Shown here: piece after piece, positions 33,648 through 42,043 of the stretch
How the letters are laid out: every line of letters starts with the position of its first letter
Numbering within the stretch: the stretch's first letter is position 1
Source of the DNA: JACJWR01 sp964547485
GTDB lineage: Bacteria; Actinomycetota; Actinomycetes; S36-B12; UBA10799
Reading direction: 5' to 3'
Length of the DNA: 64,000 nucleotides
Assembly (NCBI GenBank): GCA_964547485.1
Contig: CAZJNU010000006.1
Coordinates: 1 to 64,000 of the forward strand
Made by a program: the position numbers and the translations under genes
Notes under the pieces: generated by a model
What the model saw: only the letters and a program-made list of their open reading frames with translations
Database searches by the model: none
Told to the model about the DNA's origin: nothing

Positions 33648-34215
33648 CTCCGGCGACCCTGGCGGCCAGGCCGAGCGGATCGGCGAACTCCACCCCTGGC
33701 TCTGTCGCCAGTGCCCGCACGAGCACCGGCTGCGAGACAAGCGCCGGGTCGACCGCGAGCACCCGGCCACCCGCGGCCAACACCTGTCGAGCGCCCGCCA
33801 ACCCGTCGTTGTTCGCACAGCTGAGCCCCACCACGGTGGCAGCGGAACCGAAGGCGTCGGCGGCGCTTTCGAAGGCGGAATCGATCGACGGAATGCTGTA
33901 GCTCTGGCGCGGTTCCGACGACAGCGTCGGCCCACTGCGGCCGATCAGCGTGTGGTACCCCGGGGGGGCCAGGTAGACCTGATCCGGTCGGTAGTAGGTC
34001 AGGTCCTCAACCTCGACAACCTCCAGCCGACCCACCCGACCCAGTCGATGGGCCAGTGCGGCGCCGGCCCGGACGTCCATCCCGCGGTGCAGGATGAACA
34101 CCACCGGAATTGCCAGCAACGGCGGAAGCTTGGTCAGAATCGCTTCCACCTGACCCATCGAGCCAGCGCTGCCGCCGATGACGACCACCCCGTCGGCCTC
34201 TGCCCGGGTGGTCAC
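33604..34215 (-). CDS. cheB: CheB-type methylesterase catalytic domain (no receiver)
   Basis: 203 residues from the GTG at 34215, which overlaps the cheR stop as GTGA. Only the methylesterase domain is present: catalytic Ser in VVIGGSAGSMGQ, His in VFILHRGMD and Asp in ANNDGLAGA, with LAPPGYHTLIG between. Canonical CheB carries an N-terminal receiver; here control may come from the three receivers on the adjacent kinase. The longer frame to 34398 runs over cheR and is rejected. Removes methyl groups from glutamates in receptor-like proteins, or has been reused for another signalling target. Confidence 0.88.
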   Translation of the reverse strand: MTTRAEADGVVVIGGSAGSMGQVEAILTKLPPLLAIPVVFILHRGMDVRAGAALAHRLGRVGRLEVVEVEDLTYYRPDQVYLAPPGYHTLIGRSGPTLSSEPRQSYSIPSIDSAFESAADAFGSAATVVGLSCANNDGLAGARQVLAAGGRVLAVDPALVSQPVLVRALATEPGVEFADPLGLAARVAGATSGGSAGASTAPS

Positions 34216-35057
34216 CACTTCCGCCGATAGAGCCGGGAGCGCTGGTCGATCGTGTCCAGTTGTCGGGCATGCGCCGAACCGCGAGAGGACTCCCGAGAGC
34301 CGAGCCCAAGCACGCCGCCTGGGACCAGCGACTCGAACAGAATCTCGTGCACCCGGGCGTGCAGTTCGGCGTTGAAGTAGATCAGCACATTGCGACACAA
34401 AATGAGATCGAACGAATTGAAGCTGGCATCGGATGCGAGGTTGTGCCGGGCGAAAACGATGCGCTCGCTGAGCGTCCGGTCGAACAGGGGTTCCTCGCCG
34501 GTCGACCCGCCGCCGGAGATTGGGAAGTAGTCGGCCAGGGCTGCGGTGCCGCCGCTTGCGAGGTAGTCATGGTTTCCGGCTGAGATACGGTCCGGAGCGA
34601 CGAAACCGGCGCGCGCCTGGGCGAGGGACTGCTCGTTGATGTCGGTTGCGTAGATCCGGAACCGCTGTGGTGACAACCCGCTCTCGACGAGGGTGATGGC
34701 CAACGAGTAGGCCTCCTCGCCGGTGGCCGCACCCGCCACCCAGGCGCGGACCAGGGTGCGGGAGTCGAAGGCCGGCAGCACGTCCGAACGCAGTGTGGCC
34801 CACATGCCTGGATCTCGGAACAGGTGGGTGAAACCCAGGCTCAGGGAGTCGATGACATCATCGACCAGCAGCGGGTTCTCCCCGACCCGCGCGGCCAACT
34901 CTGTGACGCCGCCGTTCATCCGGTGGCGGTCGGCGACGCGCCGGAGTCGCCGGATCACGAACGGGCGTTGGTAATTGTTGAAGTCGGCGCCGCGGGTGGC
35001 CAGCACGGCAGCCAGCACGTGATCGACCGCGCCGTCGAGTTCAGCGGGTTCGAGCAC
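34212..35057 (-). CDS. cheR: CheR-type methyltransferase
   Basis: 281 residues: an N-terminal helical domain (FVIRRLRRVADRHRM) and a SAM-dependent methyltransferase domain with motif I AWVAGAATGEEAYSLAI, ATDINEQSLAQA and DLILCRNVLIYFN. This is the CheR fold that methylates glutamates of chemoreceptors. The start overlaps the kinase gene by 17 bp. No chemoreceptor, CheW or flagellar gene is visible in the window. Confidence 0.92.
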   Translation of the reverse strand: MLEPAELDGAVDHVLAAVLATRGADFNNYQRPFVIRRLRRVADRHRMNGGVTELAARVGENPLLVDDVIDSLSLGFTHLFRDPGMWATLRSDVLPAFDSRTLVRAWVAGAATGEEAYSLAITLVESGLSPQRFRIYATDINEQSLAQARAGFVAPDRISAGNHDYLASGGTAALADYFPISGGGSTGEEPLFDRTLSERIVFARHNLASDASFNSFDLILCRNVLIYFNAELHARVHEILFESLVPGGVLGLGSRESSRGSAHARQLDTIDQRSRLYRRKW

Positions 35058-38000
35058 CGAGCCACACCCGGATCAGGGACACCAACTGTTCGGCATCGAT
35101 TGGCTTCGTCAGGTAGTCCGAGGCCCCCGAGGCCAGGCTCCGGGCCCGGTCCTCCGGCATGGCCAAGGCGGTCACGCTGATCACCGGAAGTTGCGCCGTC
35201 GCGGGGTTGGACCGGATTCGCCGGGTGGCCTCCAGCCCATCCATCACCGGCATCATTACGTCCATCAGTACAAGTTCCACGTCACCACGTTCGGCGAGCA
35301 CGGCCAGTGCCTGCTGGCCATCCTCGGCGTCCAGGACCTCCATCTCGTGTTGCTCCAGGATCGTTGCAAGAGAGAAGACATTCCGTGGATCGTCGTCGAC
35401 AACCAGCACCACCCGGCCGGCCAGGTCGGGGTCCCGTTCGTAGAGCGCGGCCACCATCTGCTGCTGCTCGGCAGGCAGATCGGTCGAGACTCGATGCAGG
35501 AACCGAATCGTCTCGTCGATGAGTCGGGCATGGGCACTTTGATCCTTGGCGATCACTGCGCTCGCCACATGTTTCAACTCCGCCAGCCCGCCGGTGCTTT
35601 CGTCCGGGTCGTAGAACACGATCAACGGCAGGGACTGGCTGAGCGGTTCCTCACGCAGTGCCCGCAGCACGGACTGACCATCGTCACCCGCGGTCGCCAG
35701 GTCCACCACGACTGCGTCGAATCCTCGTTCCCTTATCGCGGGCAGAGCTGTCGTCACATCGGTGAACACCTGCACGTCAAGGTCGCCGCCGCGCAGTAGT
35801 GACGAAACGGCGGTCGCCTCATCGGGGTCCGACTCCACGACTACCACCCGCCGCGGCTGACCTGCCAGCATCTGGGTGAACCTGTGCAGCACCCCGGCGA
35901 TGTCGGCCGCCGCAGCCGGCTTGATGAGGGTGCCATTGACGCCCAGCGCTGCCAGCGCGGACTCTGAACCGGAGATTATCTGCACCGGCGTGTGCCGGGT
36001 CTGCTGGTCGTGTCGAATCCGATCGAGGAGTACCCAACCGTCCATGTCCGGCAAACCGAGGTCGAGCGTGATCGCATCGGGGGCGCGTGCCGCGAGGAAT
36101 TCCAGCGCCTGCTGGCCGCTGCCCGCGATCTCGGTGTGGAACCCCAGAGCACGCGCCTCGTCCGCGATCAGCGAGGCGAACAACGGGTCATCCTCAATGA
36201 TCAAAAGAACCGAGCCAGCTGGATCGACTGTCTCCGGCTGAGTCTGACTTTCAGCGCCGGGTCGGACTTCGGTCACGGGGGTTGGCACAGGCATCTCTAC
36301 ACTTGCGGCCGCTGCTGGCGGGTGGAGAAACGCCGATCCGCTCCCAGCTGGTCCGTCAGCAGCAGGTGGAGCAGCCGTGGCCATCTGGCCGCTGTCTGTC
36401 GATGCGGCAGGAGGGCCTGCGATAGGCAGCGTTAATTCGAACTGCGAACCGACCCCCTGCTCGCTTCGGACGACGAGGTCGCCGCCCATCTTCCGTGCCA
36501 GTTCCTGCGCGATCGACAGTCCCAGTCCCGTACCGGCGGTGGTGTGGCCGCGGGCGTTACCCAGTTGTTTGAACGGTTCGAACACCGCGGCGAGGTTTTC
36601 CTCGGCGATCCCGGACCCGGTGTCAGCAACTGTGAAGGAGACGAATTCGCCACTGACCGCGACCGTCAGGTCCACTGATCCCACGATCGTGAACTTCACC
36701 GCATTGGACAGCAGGTTCTTCAGGATCTGCTCGACTCGTAGCCGATCTGACACGATCGAATCCGGCGTACCCGGACTGACGCTGATCCCCAGCTGGAGTC
36801 CCTTCTCCTCGGCAAGGGGTCGGAACTGGCGGTTCAGCGCTGCGCAGACGGCCTCGATCGGCACCTGTTCGGCAGCAATGTCGATCTTCCCCGCCTCCAC
36901 CTTTGACAGGTCGAGGACATCGTTGATCAACGCCAGCAAGTCCTTGCCGCAGGCGTTGATGGTGGCCGCGAATTCCACCCGACGCTCCACCGGAAGCGAC
37001 TCCGGACTCTTCACGAGCCGCTCGCTGAGGATGAGCACGCTGTTCAACGGAGTACGCAATTCGTGCGACATCTTGGCCAGGAAGGCCGACTTGTAGGCCG
37101 AGGCCTGGTCCACGATCTCGGTGCGGAGCAGCAGATCCTGGTGCGCCTGCTCAAGTGCCACATTGCGCTCGGCGAGGGCGGCCTGCTGTTCCTCCATCAG
37201 CGCGGCCCCCTCCTCCAGGCCTACATTGGCGTCCTCCAACTCCCGTGACTGCGACTCCAGTTCCTCCGTCTGAGACTGCAGCTCCTCTGCCTGGGCCTGG
37301 AGTTCCTCGGACTGCGCCTGTGCCTCCTCGAGGAGTTCAAGGGTCCGTTGCTGAGCGTGGCGGACGGCCAGGTGCAGTCCGATCAGGTCCGCCGACTGGG
37401 TCAGCACTTCGCGGGCTTCGGCCTCGAAGGTCCCGAATGTGGCGACCTCCAAAACGCCCAGGGTCTTTCCGCCTGCGACGCAGGGGATCACCGCAATCTG
37501 GGCGGGCTTCGCGGCGCCAAGAGCTGACTCGACAGTCAGATAGTCGGCTGGAGCCGCCATGAACCTGGCCTGCTGATCTGCGGCTGCCTGGCCCACCAGC
37601 CCCTCGAGGAATGCGATCCGCTCGGGAACCCGGTGACCGTCGCTGGCTCCGACAGCCGCGACCCGGACCAGCGTCTGTTGGTCAGTCCGCGCCGTCTCAT
37701 ACAGCACTGCGGTAGGGGCCTCGGCGGACATGGCCAGCAGCGTGAGTACCTCGTCGTCAGCCGTGCTGGCATCGCTCTCGCCCTGCATGCTGCGGCTGAT
37801 CCCGAGCAGGGTCTCCTGCACCCGATCGTCGGCATCCCGGGCGTCCCTGGCGCCGGCGAGCGATGTTCGCATCGCGTCGATCTTCGTGCCGAGTGAACCC
37901 AATTCGTCTCGACCAGTGACGGTCACCGGCGAGTCGAGCTTGCCCGCGCCGATGAGGTCGGCACTGCCCTCCAGCAACTTGAACCGGCGTGACAGGTTGC

Positions 38001-38637
38001 GCCCCAGGATGACCAGCAGGATCGTGCTGCTGGCCGCAATCAACAGCAGTACGCCGTAGAGGATGTACTGGGTTGTGGTGAGCTCGTCGGAGAGCTCTGT
38101 CGAGATCCGATCTCTGATTCCCTGTGCATGTTCGACGTTGATGAACTGGTCGAGTTCCTGCGTGAGCTGGTCATGAGTTGCAGGATTCTGCGCGACGGCG
38201 ATGAACGGCTGCAGGACGGAACGCGGCGCCTCGCCGGTTGCCACCCGGTCGGCCGCCGTGAGCGCAGGGTCGACGGTCCCATCCACCCAGGACTGCACCG
38301 AGGCGAAGACCGCTGCGTCCTGGGATGTCGGATCAGTCGCAATTACATTCGAGATCGCCTGGTCGATCCTGTTGATCTCCTCCTTGGCGCGTGCTCGCCA
38401 GACGGGATTGAGTGTCGTCAGGTAGTCGGTGCGGGCGGCGTCGAGGCTCTCCACCGCCAACTGCATCGCGCGCAACTCGCGGACGTCGGAGGTGGCCACG
38501 GTCAGTTGGTCATTCAGTTGCTCGGCCCGGCCGACCGCACTGATCGCGACCGCGCCGCCAGCGGCACCCAGCAGCAGCGTGCAGCCCAGCACCAGGCCAA
38601 CCTTCACCGGGATCTTCCGGTTGTCCAGCCAACTCAT
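35041..38637 (-). CDS. Hybrid sensor histidine kinase with three receiver domains
   Basis: 1198 residues. Membrane helix 1 (about 12-34), an extracytoplasmic helical sensor domain (about 38-188), helix 2 (about 190-211), HAMP (about 212-265), GAF (about 285-425), a long Glu/Gln-rich coiled coil (about 428-500), HisKA with phospho-acceptor His525 (MSHELRTPLN), HATPase (about 625-740; DTGSGIAEEN and GTGLGLSIA), a Pro/Ala linker, then receivers at about 809-923 (Asp859), 930-1045 (Asp979) and 1076-1195 (Asp1126). Sits between the GGDEF regulator upstream (4-bp overlap) and cheR. Likely hub of a multi-output phosphorelay. Confidence 0.93.
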   Translation of the reverse strand: MSWLDNRKIPVKVGLVLGCTLLLGAAGGAVAISAVGRAEQLNDQLTVATSDVRELRAMQLAVESLDAARTDYLTTLNPVWRARAKEEINRIDQAISNVIATDPTSQDAAVFASVQSWVDGTVDPALTAADRVATGEAPRSVLQPFIAVAQNPATHDQLTQELDQFINVEHAQGIRDRISTELSDELTTTQYILYGVLLLIAASSTILLVILGRNLSRRFKLLEGSADLIGAGKLDSPVTVTGRDELGSLGTKIDAMRTSLAGARDARDADDRVQETLLGISRSMQGESDASTADDEVLTLLAMSAEAPTAVLYETARTDQQTLVRVAAVGASDGHRVPERIAFLEGLVGQAAADQQARFMAAPADYLTVESALGAAKPAQIAVIPCVAGGKTLGVLEVATFGTFEAEAREVLTQSADLIGLHLAVRHAQQRTLELLEEAQAQSEELQAQAEELQSQTEELESQSRELEDANVGLEEGAALMEEQQAALAERNVALEQAHQDLLLRTEIVDQASAYKSAFLAKMSHELRTPLNSVLILSERLVKSPESLPVERRVEFAATINACGKDLLALINDVLDLSKVEAGKIDIAAEQVPIEAVCAALNRQFRPLAEEKGLQLGISVSPGTPDSIVSDRLRVEQILKNLLSNAVKFTIVGSVDLTVAVSGEFVSFTVADTGSGIAEENLAAVFEPFKQLGNARGHTTAGTGLGLSIAQELARKMGGDLVVRSEQGVGSQFELTLPIAGPPAASTDSGQMATAAPPAADGPAGSGSAFLHPPAAAASVEMPVPTPVTEVRPGAESQTQPETVDPAGSVLLIIEDDPLFASLIADEARALGFHTEIAGSGQQALEFLAARAPDAITLDLGLPDMDGWVLLDRIRHDQQTRHTPVQIISGSESALAALGVNGTLIKPAAAADIAGVLHRFTQMLAGQPRRVVVVESDPDEATAVSSLLRGGDLDVQVFTDVTTALPAIRERGFDAVVVDLATAGDDGQSVLRALREEPLSQSLPLIVFYDPDESTGGLAELKHVASAVIAKDQSAHARLIDETIRFLHRVSTDLPAEQQQMVAALYERDPDLAGRVVLVVDDDPRNVFSLATILEQHEMEVLDAEDGQQALAVLAERGDVELVLMDVMMPVMDGLEATRRIRSNPATAQLPVISVTALAMPEDRARSLASGASDYLTKPIDAEQLVSLIRVWLGARTR

Positions 38638-39677
38638 GACTGCCGGCCTTCGCCAGACTCTTCCGCACCGGAGATGACCAGGCCGGAGCCCGCCTTCTTC
38701 GCCTCATACATGGCCCGGTCGGCCGCCGCCAGGATCTGGTCGATCGTGACGTTGTGGGACGCGAGGTGCAGAGCGAGGCCGACGCTGCCCGGTGCCGCAA
38801 CGAATCGGCCGTCACTGAGTTGGTAGTCGGCGGCGAGCGCCCCGTGGATCCGCTCGCCCATACTTGCGAGGTCGTCGTCATCCTGGATCTCCTGCACGAC
38901 GACGCAGAACTCGTCACCGCCGAGCCGGGCCACCAGGTCGTACGGTCGCGCGATGCCGCGAAGTCGGCCTGCAGCCAGCACCAGGACCTCATCACCCGCC
39001 GCATGGCCCAGCGTGTCGTTGATCGTCTTGAATCCGTCCAGATCGATCACTGCCACCCCGTGATGGCGGCCGGAGCGCTGCTGGTGGGCGCGGACTGCCG
39101 CCAGCGAATTCATCAGTTGCCGACGATTCATCAGGGAGGTGAGTGGGTCTGTCGCGGCAAGCAACTGCAAGTTCGCGTTGGCCTCCGACAATTGCTGTTC
39201 AATCGCCCGAAGCCGATCCCGTTGCCGTTCGATTTGCTTCAACTGTTGGGCGAGGGTGCAGAAGACGTTGACCTTTGACTGCAGAATCTGCGGTACGACC
39301 GGCTTCGACAGGTAGTCCACCGCCCCCAGGTCGTACCCGGCCGACATCGCGTCGTCATTGAACGCGTACCCGGTGACGAACAGGATGGGTGTCGTTGCCA
39401 GTCGAGGATTTGCCCGGACCAGGCCGGCGAGCTCGAACCCCGTCATGTCGCCGAGGTTGACATCGAGCAGGATCGCCGCAGGTGTGGTCTTGCGCAGCAG
39501 CCGCAGCGCTTCCGTTCCGGATGCGGCGAACACCAGTTCCCGGTCCGGTTCGGCGAGCAGATCGCCGATGAGCAGATTGGCGTTGGGATCGTCATCGATC
39601 ACCATCACCACGACGGGATCGATCGGCTCGGTTGGTGCCTCCGACTCAGCCACCTGTGACCCTTTCGATCGTGCCAC
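38634..39677 (-). CDS. Response regulator with diguanylate cyclase (GGDEF) domain
   Basis: 347 residues: a receiver with acidic triad VIDDDPNA, phospho-acceptor Asp72 and Lys125, a linker coiled coil (about 138-172) and a GGDEF domain with intact RLGGDEF at 251-257 and the inhibitory I-site RPYD at 244-247. It should make cyclic di-GMP when phosphorylated and be inhibited by product. First gene of the signalling operon; it overlaps the hybrid kinase by 4 bp, so the kinase is the likely phosphodonor. Confidence 0.94.
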   Translation of the reverse strand: MARSKGSQVAESEAPTEPIDPVVVMVIDDDPNANLLIGDLLAEPDRELVFAASGTEALRLLRKTTPAAILLDVNLGDMTGFELAGLVRANPRLATTPILFVTGYAFNDDAMSAGYDLGAVDYLSKPVVPQILQSKVNVFCTLAQQLKQIERQRDRLRAIEQQLSEANANLQLLAATDPLTSLMNRRQLMNSLAAVRAHQQRSGRHHGVAVIDLDGFKTINDTLGHAAGDEVLVLAAGRLRGIARPYDLVARLGGDEFCVVVQEIQDDDDLASMGERIHGALAADYQLSDGRFVAAPGSVGLALHLASHNVTIDQILAAADRAMYEAKKAGSGLVISGAEESGEGRQS

Positions 39678-39797
39678 GGCAGGCCGTCTGCCCCCGGGCT
39701 CGCCGGCGCCGGGATCGGCGTCTCGCTTCGAGTATGGCCGGGAATCAGGTGTGAGTCAGGCTCGGCGGAAATCTCCCCGATGCCCAGCGGCTTCCGG

Positions 39798-40925
39798 TCA
39801 GTGGCAGGCGTCGGAACCGGCGTCGGTGAACGTGCCATTGCCGTCGAAGGTCGCGGGTATGTACTGCCAGGAGTACCCCGCCGAGGCCAGTTGCAGTTTC
39901 AGCACTCCGAAGGTGTCGTCGTTGCGCGCCTCTGATTGTGGATTTCCGCCTTCGGAGACCGAGTACAGGCTCTTGCCGCCCATCCCCACGACGAACTCCC
40001 GGACGCCGTTGGGGTTTTCGGAACCGTCCGACGTCAGCGGTGGGAACCGCTCGTAGGAGTGATTGTGGCCGTTGAGGACGACTTCGGCCCCGGCCTTTTC
40101 GAGGAGCTCCCAGAGCGGCCGCACGGCCGAGGACCCGCTGTGCTTGCCGTTGGTGAACAGTGGTCGATGCCAAAAGGCGAGGGTGCATTTCGACTCGTTC
40201 GCCGCGAGGTCCTGCCGGAGCCACTCGTACTGCGGTGATCCCTGCCCGCACTCCACCCCAGTTTCGGAGTTGCATTCGGAATTCAGGGCGATCACGTGCC
40301 AACTTCCGATCGAGCGGCTGTACCACCCTTGGTAGCTCCGGCCAGCCACCCCGGACGGGTTCGGTGACTCTTCGGTACCGCCATTGAAGTAGGCCCAGTA
40401 GCCGGGGGCTTTCGCGAACTCCGCGTCACCGTTGCCGTATTCGTGGTTCCCGGGGACAGGCCACAGTCTATTGGTGGCCGGGTCGGTTGCGTTCAGAAAG
40501 CGCCCCCAGGACTGCGCGAAGGATGCGCGGAAAGCGTCCAGCCGACCATCCTGGTACTGGTTGTCGCCGAGGGTGAGAACCGCATCGGGGGAGAGGCTGG
40601 CGGCTGCCTCCGCGGTCGCGGCCTGTCGGCAGTGGTCGCCGTCACCACGGCCGTCATTGAAGTCCGAATCGTCCGGGGCGCAGGCAATGTCGCCGACCGC
40701 GGCGATCGTCACGGTGGCAGGGGTCTGGCCGGGGGAGCGGCTCGCGTCAACGGGGGACCGAGGAGGGGATTGGCGTCCGCCGGTCGGGGCTGCGGGGGAA
40801 GTGGTGGCTGGTCCGCTGCCTGAGGAGGCTGCGGTCGGGGGACTCTGGCCGCTGCATCCGGTCCCGGCCGCCCCGAGTGCGGCAGCGGTCAGCAGCACCG
40901 TCGTCACCCGACCCCGGCTGTTCAC
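39798..40925 (-). CDS. Calcineurin-like metallophosphatase lipoprotein
   Basis: 375 residues from the GTG at 40925. The signal peptide ends in a lipobox-like ALGAAGTGC, so the protein is probably anchored outside the membrane, followed by a Pro/Ser/Thr linker. The phosphoesterase core shows the metal motifs AAVGDIA, TLGDNQYQDG, VPGNHEYG, LAFWHRPLF and LNGHNHSYERF. Family members include purple acid phosphatases and alkaline phosphodiesterases. The start is set by a -10 box TAGGAT; the open frame extends upstream to 41231 over the neighbouring hydrolase without homology. A role in phosphate scavenging is plausible. Confidence 0.88.
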   Translation of the reverse strand: MNSRGRVTTVLLTAAALGAAGTGCSGQSPPTAASSGSGPATTSPAAPTGGRQSPPRSPVDASRSPGQTPATVTIAAVGDIACAPDDSDFNDGRGDGDHCRQAATAEAAASLSPDAVLTLGDNQYQDGRLDAFRASFAQSWGRFLNATDPATNRLWPVPGNHEYGNGDAEFAKAPGYWAYFNGGTEESPNPSGVAGRSYQGWYSRSIGSWHVIALNSECNSETGVECGQGSPQYEWLRQDLAANESKCTLAFWHRPLFTNGKHSGSSAVRPLWELLEKAGAEVVLNGHNHSYERFPPLTSDGSENPNGVREFVVGMGGKSLYSVSEGGNPQSEARNDDTFGVLKLQLASAGYSWQYIPATFDGNGTFTDAGSDACH

Positions 40926-40932
40926 ACGCGGG

Positions 40933-40938
40933 ATCCTA
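40933..40938 (-). promoter_or_regulatory. -10 box TAGGAT for the metallophosphatase gene (leaderless)
   Basis: On the minus strand TAGGAT ends 7 nt before the GTG at 40925. Confidence 0.5.
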
Positions 40939-40962
40939 GCGTCCGGCCCGGCAGCCCGTGGG

Positions 40963-41904
40963 TCATCCTGCGACGGGAGCTGCTTGCTGTTGCGGTGCGC
41001 GGGCAGTCGGTCCGCCGCTGGCAATCCGATCGCGCAGCATCGCCCGATCGATGGCGACGCCGTCAGTGGACTCCAGGAATCCCAACACAGTCCTGGCGAA
41101 TCGCGCCGGCTCATCCATGTGCGGGAAATGCCGCGACTGCTCGAAGATCTCCAATTGGCTGCCCGGGATCGCCTGGTGAGCCGCATAGGCGTGGGAGACC
41201 GGGATGAGGGTGTCCAACGCACCCCAGACAATCAGAGTGGGGCGACCCTCGCCGAGGTAGAGCCGGTCGGCTGCGCTGACACGCTGGCCACCTGGTTCGA
41301 CCACACTGCGCAGCGAGTGCACGAACGCCGTCCGGGCAGGTCCGTCTGCCAGTGACGCGTAGCCGCGTGCCACCTCGGCCACCGATGGCCGGGGTCGAAT
41401 CGGGACTCGCCGAAGCAGGCGGCCGACTGCCACCCCAGCGTCGCGGACCCGGCGATTGGCGATCACCGGCAGGACGAACTCGGCGCCGGGCAGGGTGGCG
41501 GCCCGCAGCGCCGGGGTCACCTCGCGGCCGAGACCGCCACTATCCACCAGCACTACCCGCTCGCAGTACTCGCTGTACTGATAGGCGAATTGCAGAGCCA
41601 CGCCGCCGCCGAGGGAGTGCCCGACGATGGTGACCCGATCGTGGCCGAGGTGTTCCAGCAGGTCGCGCAGGCCGCTAGCGAACCCGCCAAGGGAGTAGTC
41701 GGTGCGGGGCTTGTCCGACTCGCCATGGCCCAACAGATCGGGCGCGATCACGTGCGCGTGCTCTGCCAATGCCGGGATCACCGGGTCCCAGGTGGCGCTG
41801 CTGCTGGTGATCCCATGAATCATCAGCAGCACGGGCAGGTTGGGGTCGCCCGCGACTCGGTACACCATTCTGTGCCCGTGCAGGGTCACCTCTGTCTGTT
41901 GCAT
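40963..41904 (-). CDS. Alpha/beta hydrolase
   Basis: 313 residues. Oxyanion-hole motif MIHGITSSSATWD, nucleophile elbow VGHSLGGG with Ser97, acid in WGALDTLIPV and the histidine in ESSRHFPHMDEP-like FEQSRHFPHMDEP. Typical of esterases/lactonases/epoxide hydrolases; the substrate is unknown. GGAGGT lies just before the ATG. Divergent from the CtaA-NirK fusion gene with 139 bp between starts. Confidence 0.87.
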   Translation of the reverse strand: MQQTEVTLHGHRMVYRVAGDPNLPVLLMIHGITSSSATWDPVIPALAEHAHVIAPDLLGHGESDKPRTDYSLGGFASGLRDLLEHLGHDRVTIVGHSLGGGVALQFAYQYSEYCERVVLVDSGGLGREVTPALRAATLPGAEFVLPVIANRRVRDAGVAVGRLLRRVPIRPRPSVAEVARGYASLADGPARTAFVHSLRSVVEPGGQRVSAADRLYLGEGRPTLIVWGALDTLIPVSHAYAAHQAIPGSQLEIFEQSRHFPHMDEPARFARTVLGFLESTDGVAIDRAMLRDRIASGGPTARAPQQQAAPVAG

Positions 41905-42029
41905 GGCGACCTCCTATTGCTGGTCATCCCAGCAGACCATGCCAGCGGCGCCTGCCGACACCCGGGGGTCGCGGTTGCCCCGGACGCAACGGCGCAGCAG
42001 GCCGGTTAGCTGCCGAATTAGTCACAGTC

Positions 42030-42035
42030 TAGAGT
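42030..42035 (+). promoter_or_regulatory. -10 box TAGAGT for the CtaA-NirK fusion gene
   Basis: TAGAGT ends 8 nt before the GTG at 42044, close to the leaderless spacing seen elsewhere in the window. There is no Shine-Dalgarno sequence. Confidence 0.45.
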
Positions 42036-42043
42036 CAATCCCT

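Noticed and set aside
33604..39677. The CheR/CheB operon as a flagellar chemotaxis locus
   Set aside because: No chemoreceptor, CheA, CheW, CheY or flagellar gene is present; the kinase is a membrane hybrid kinase rather than CheA.
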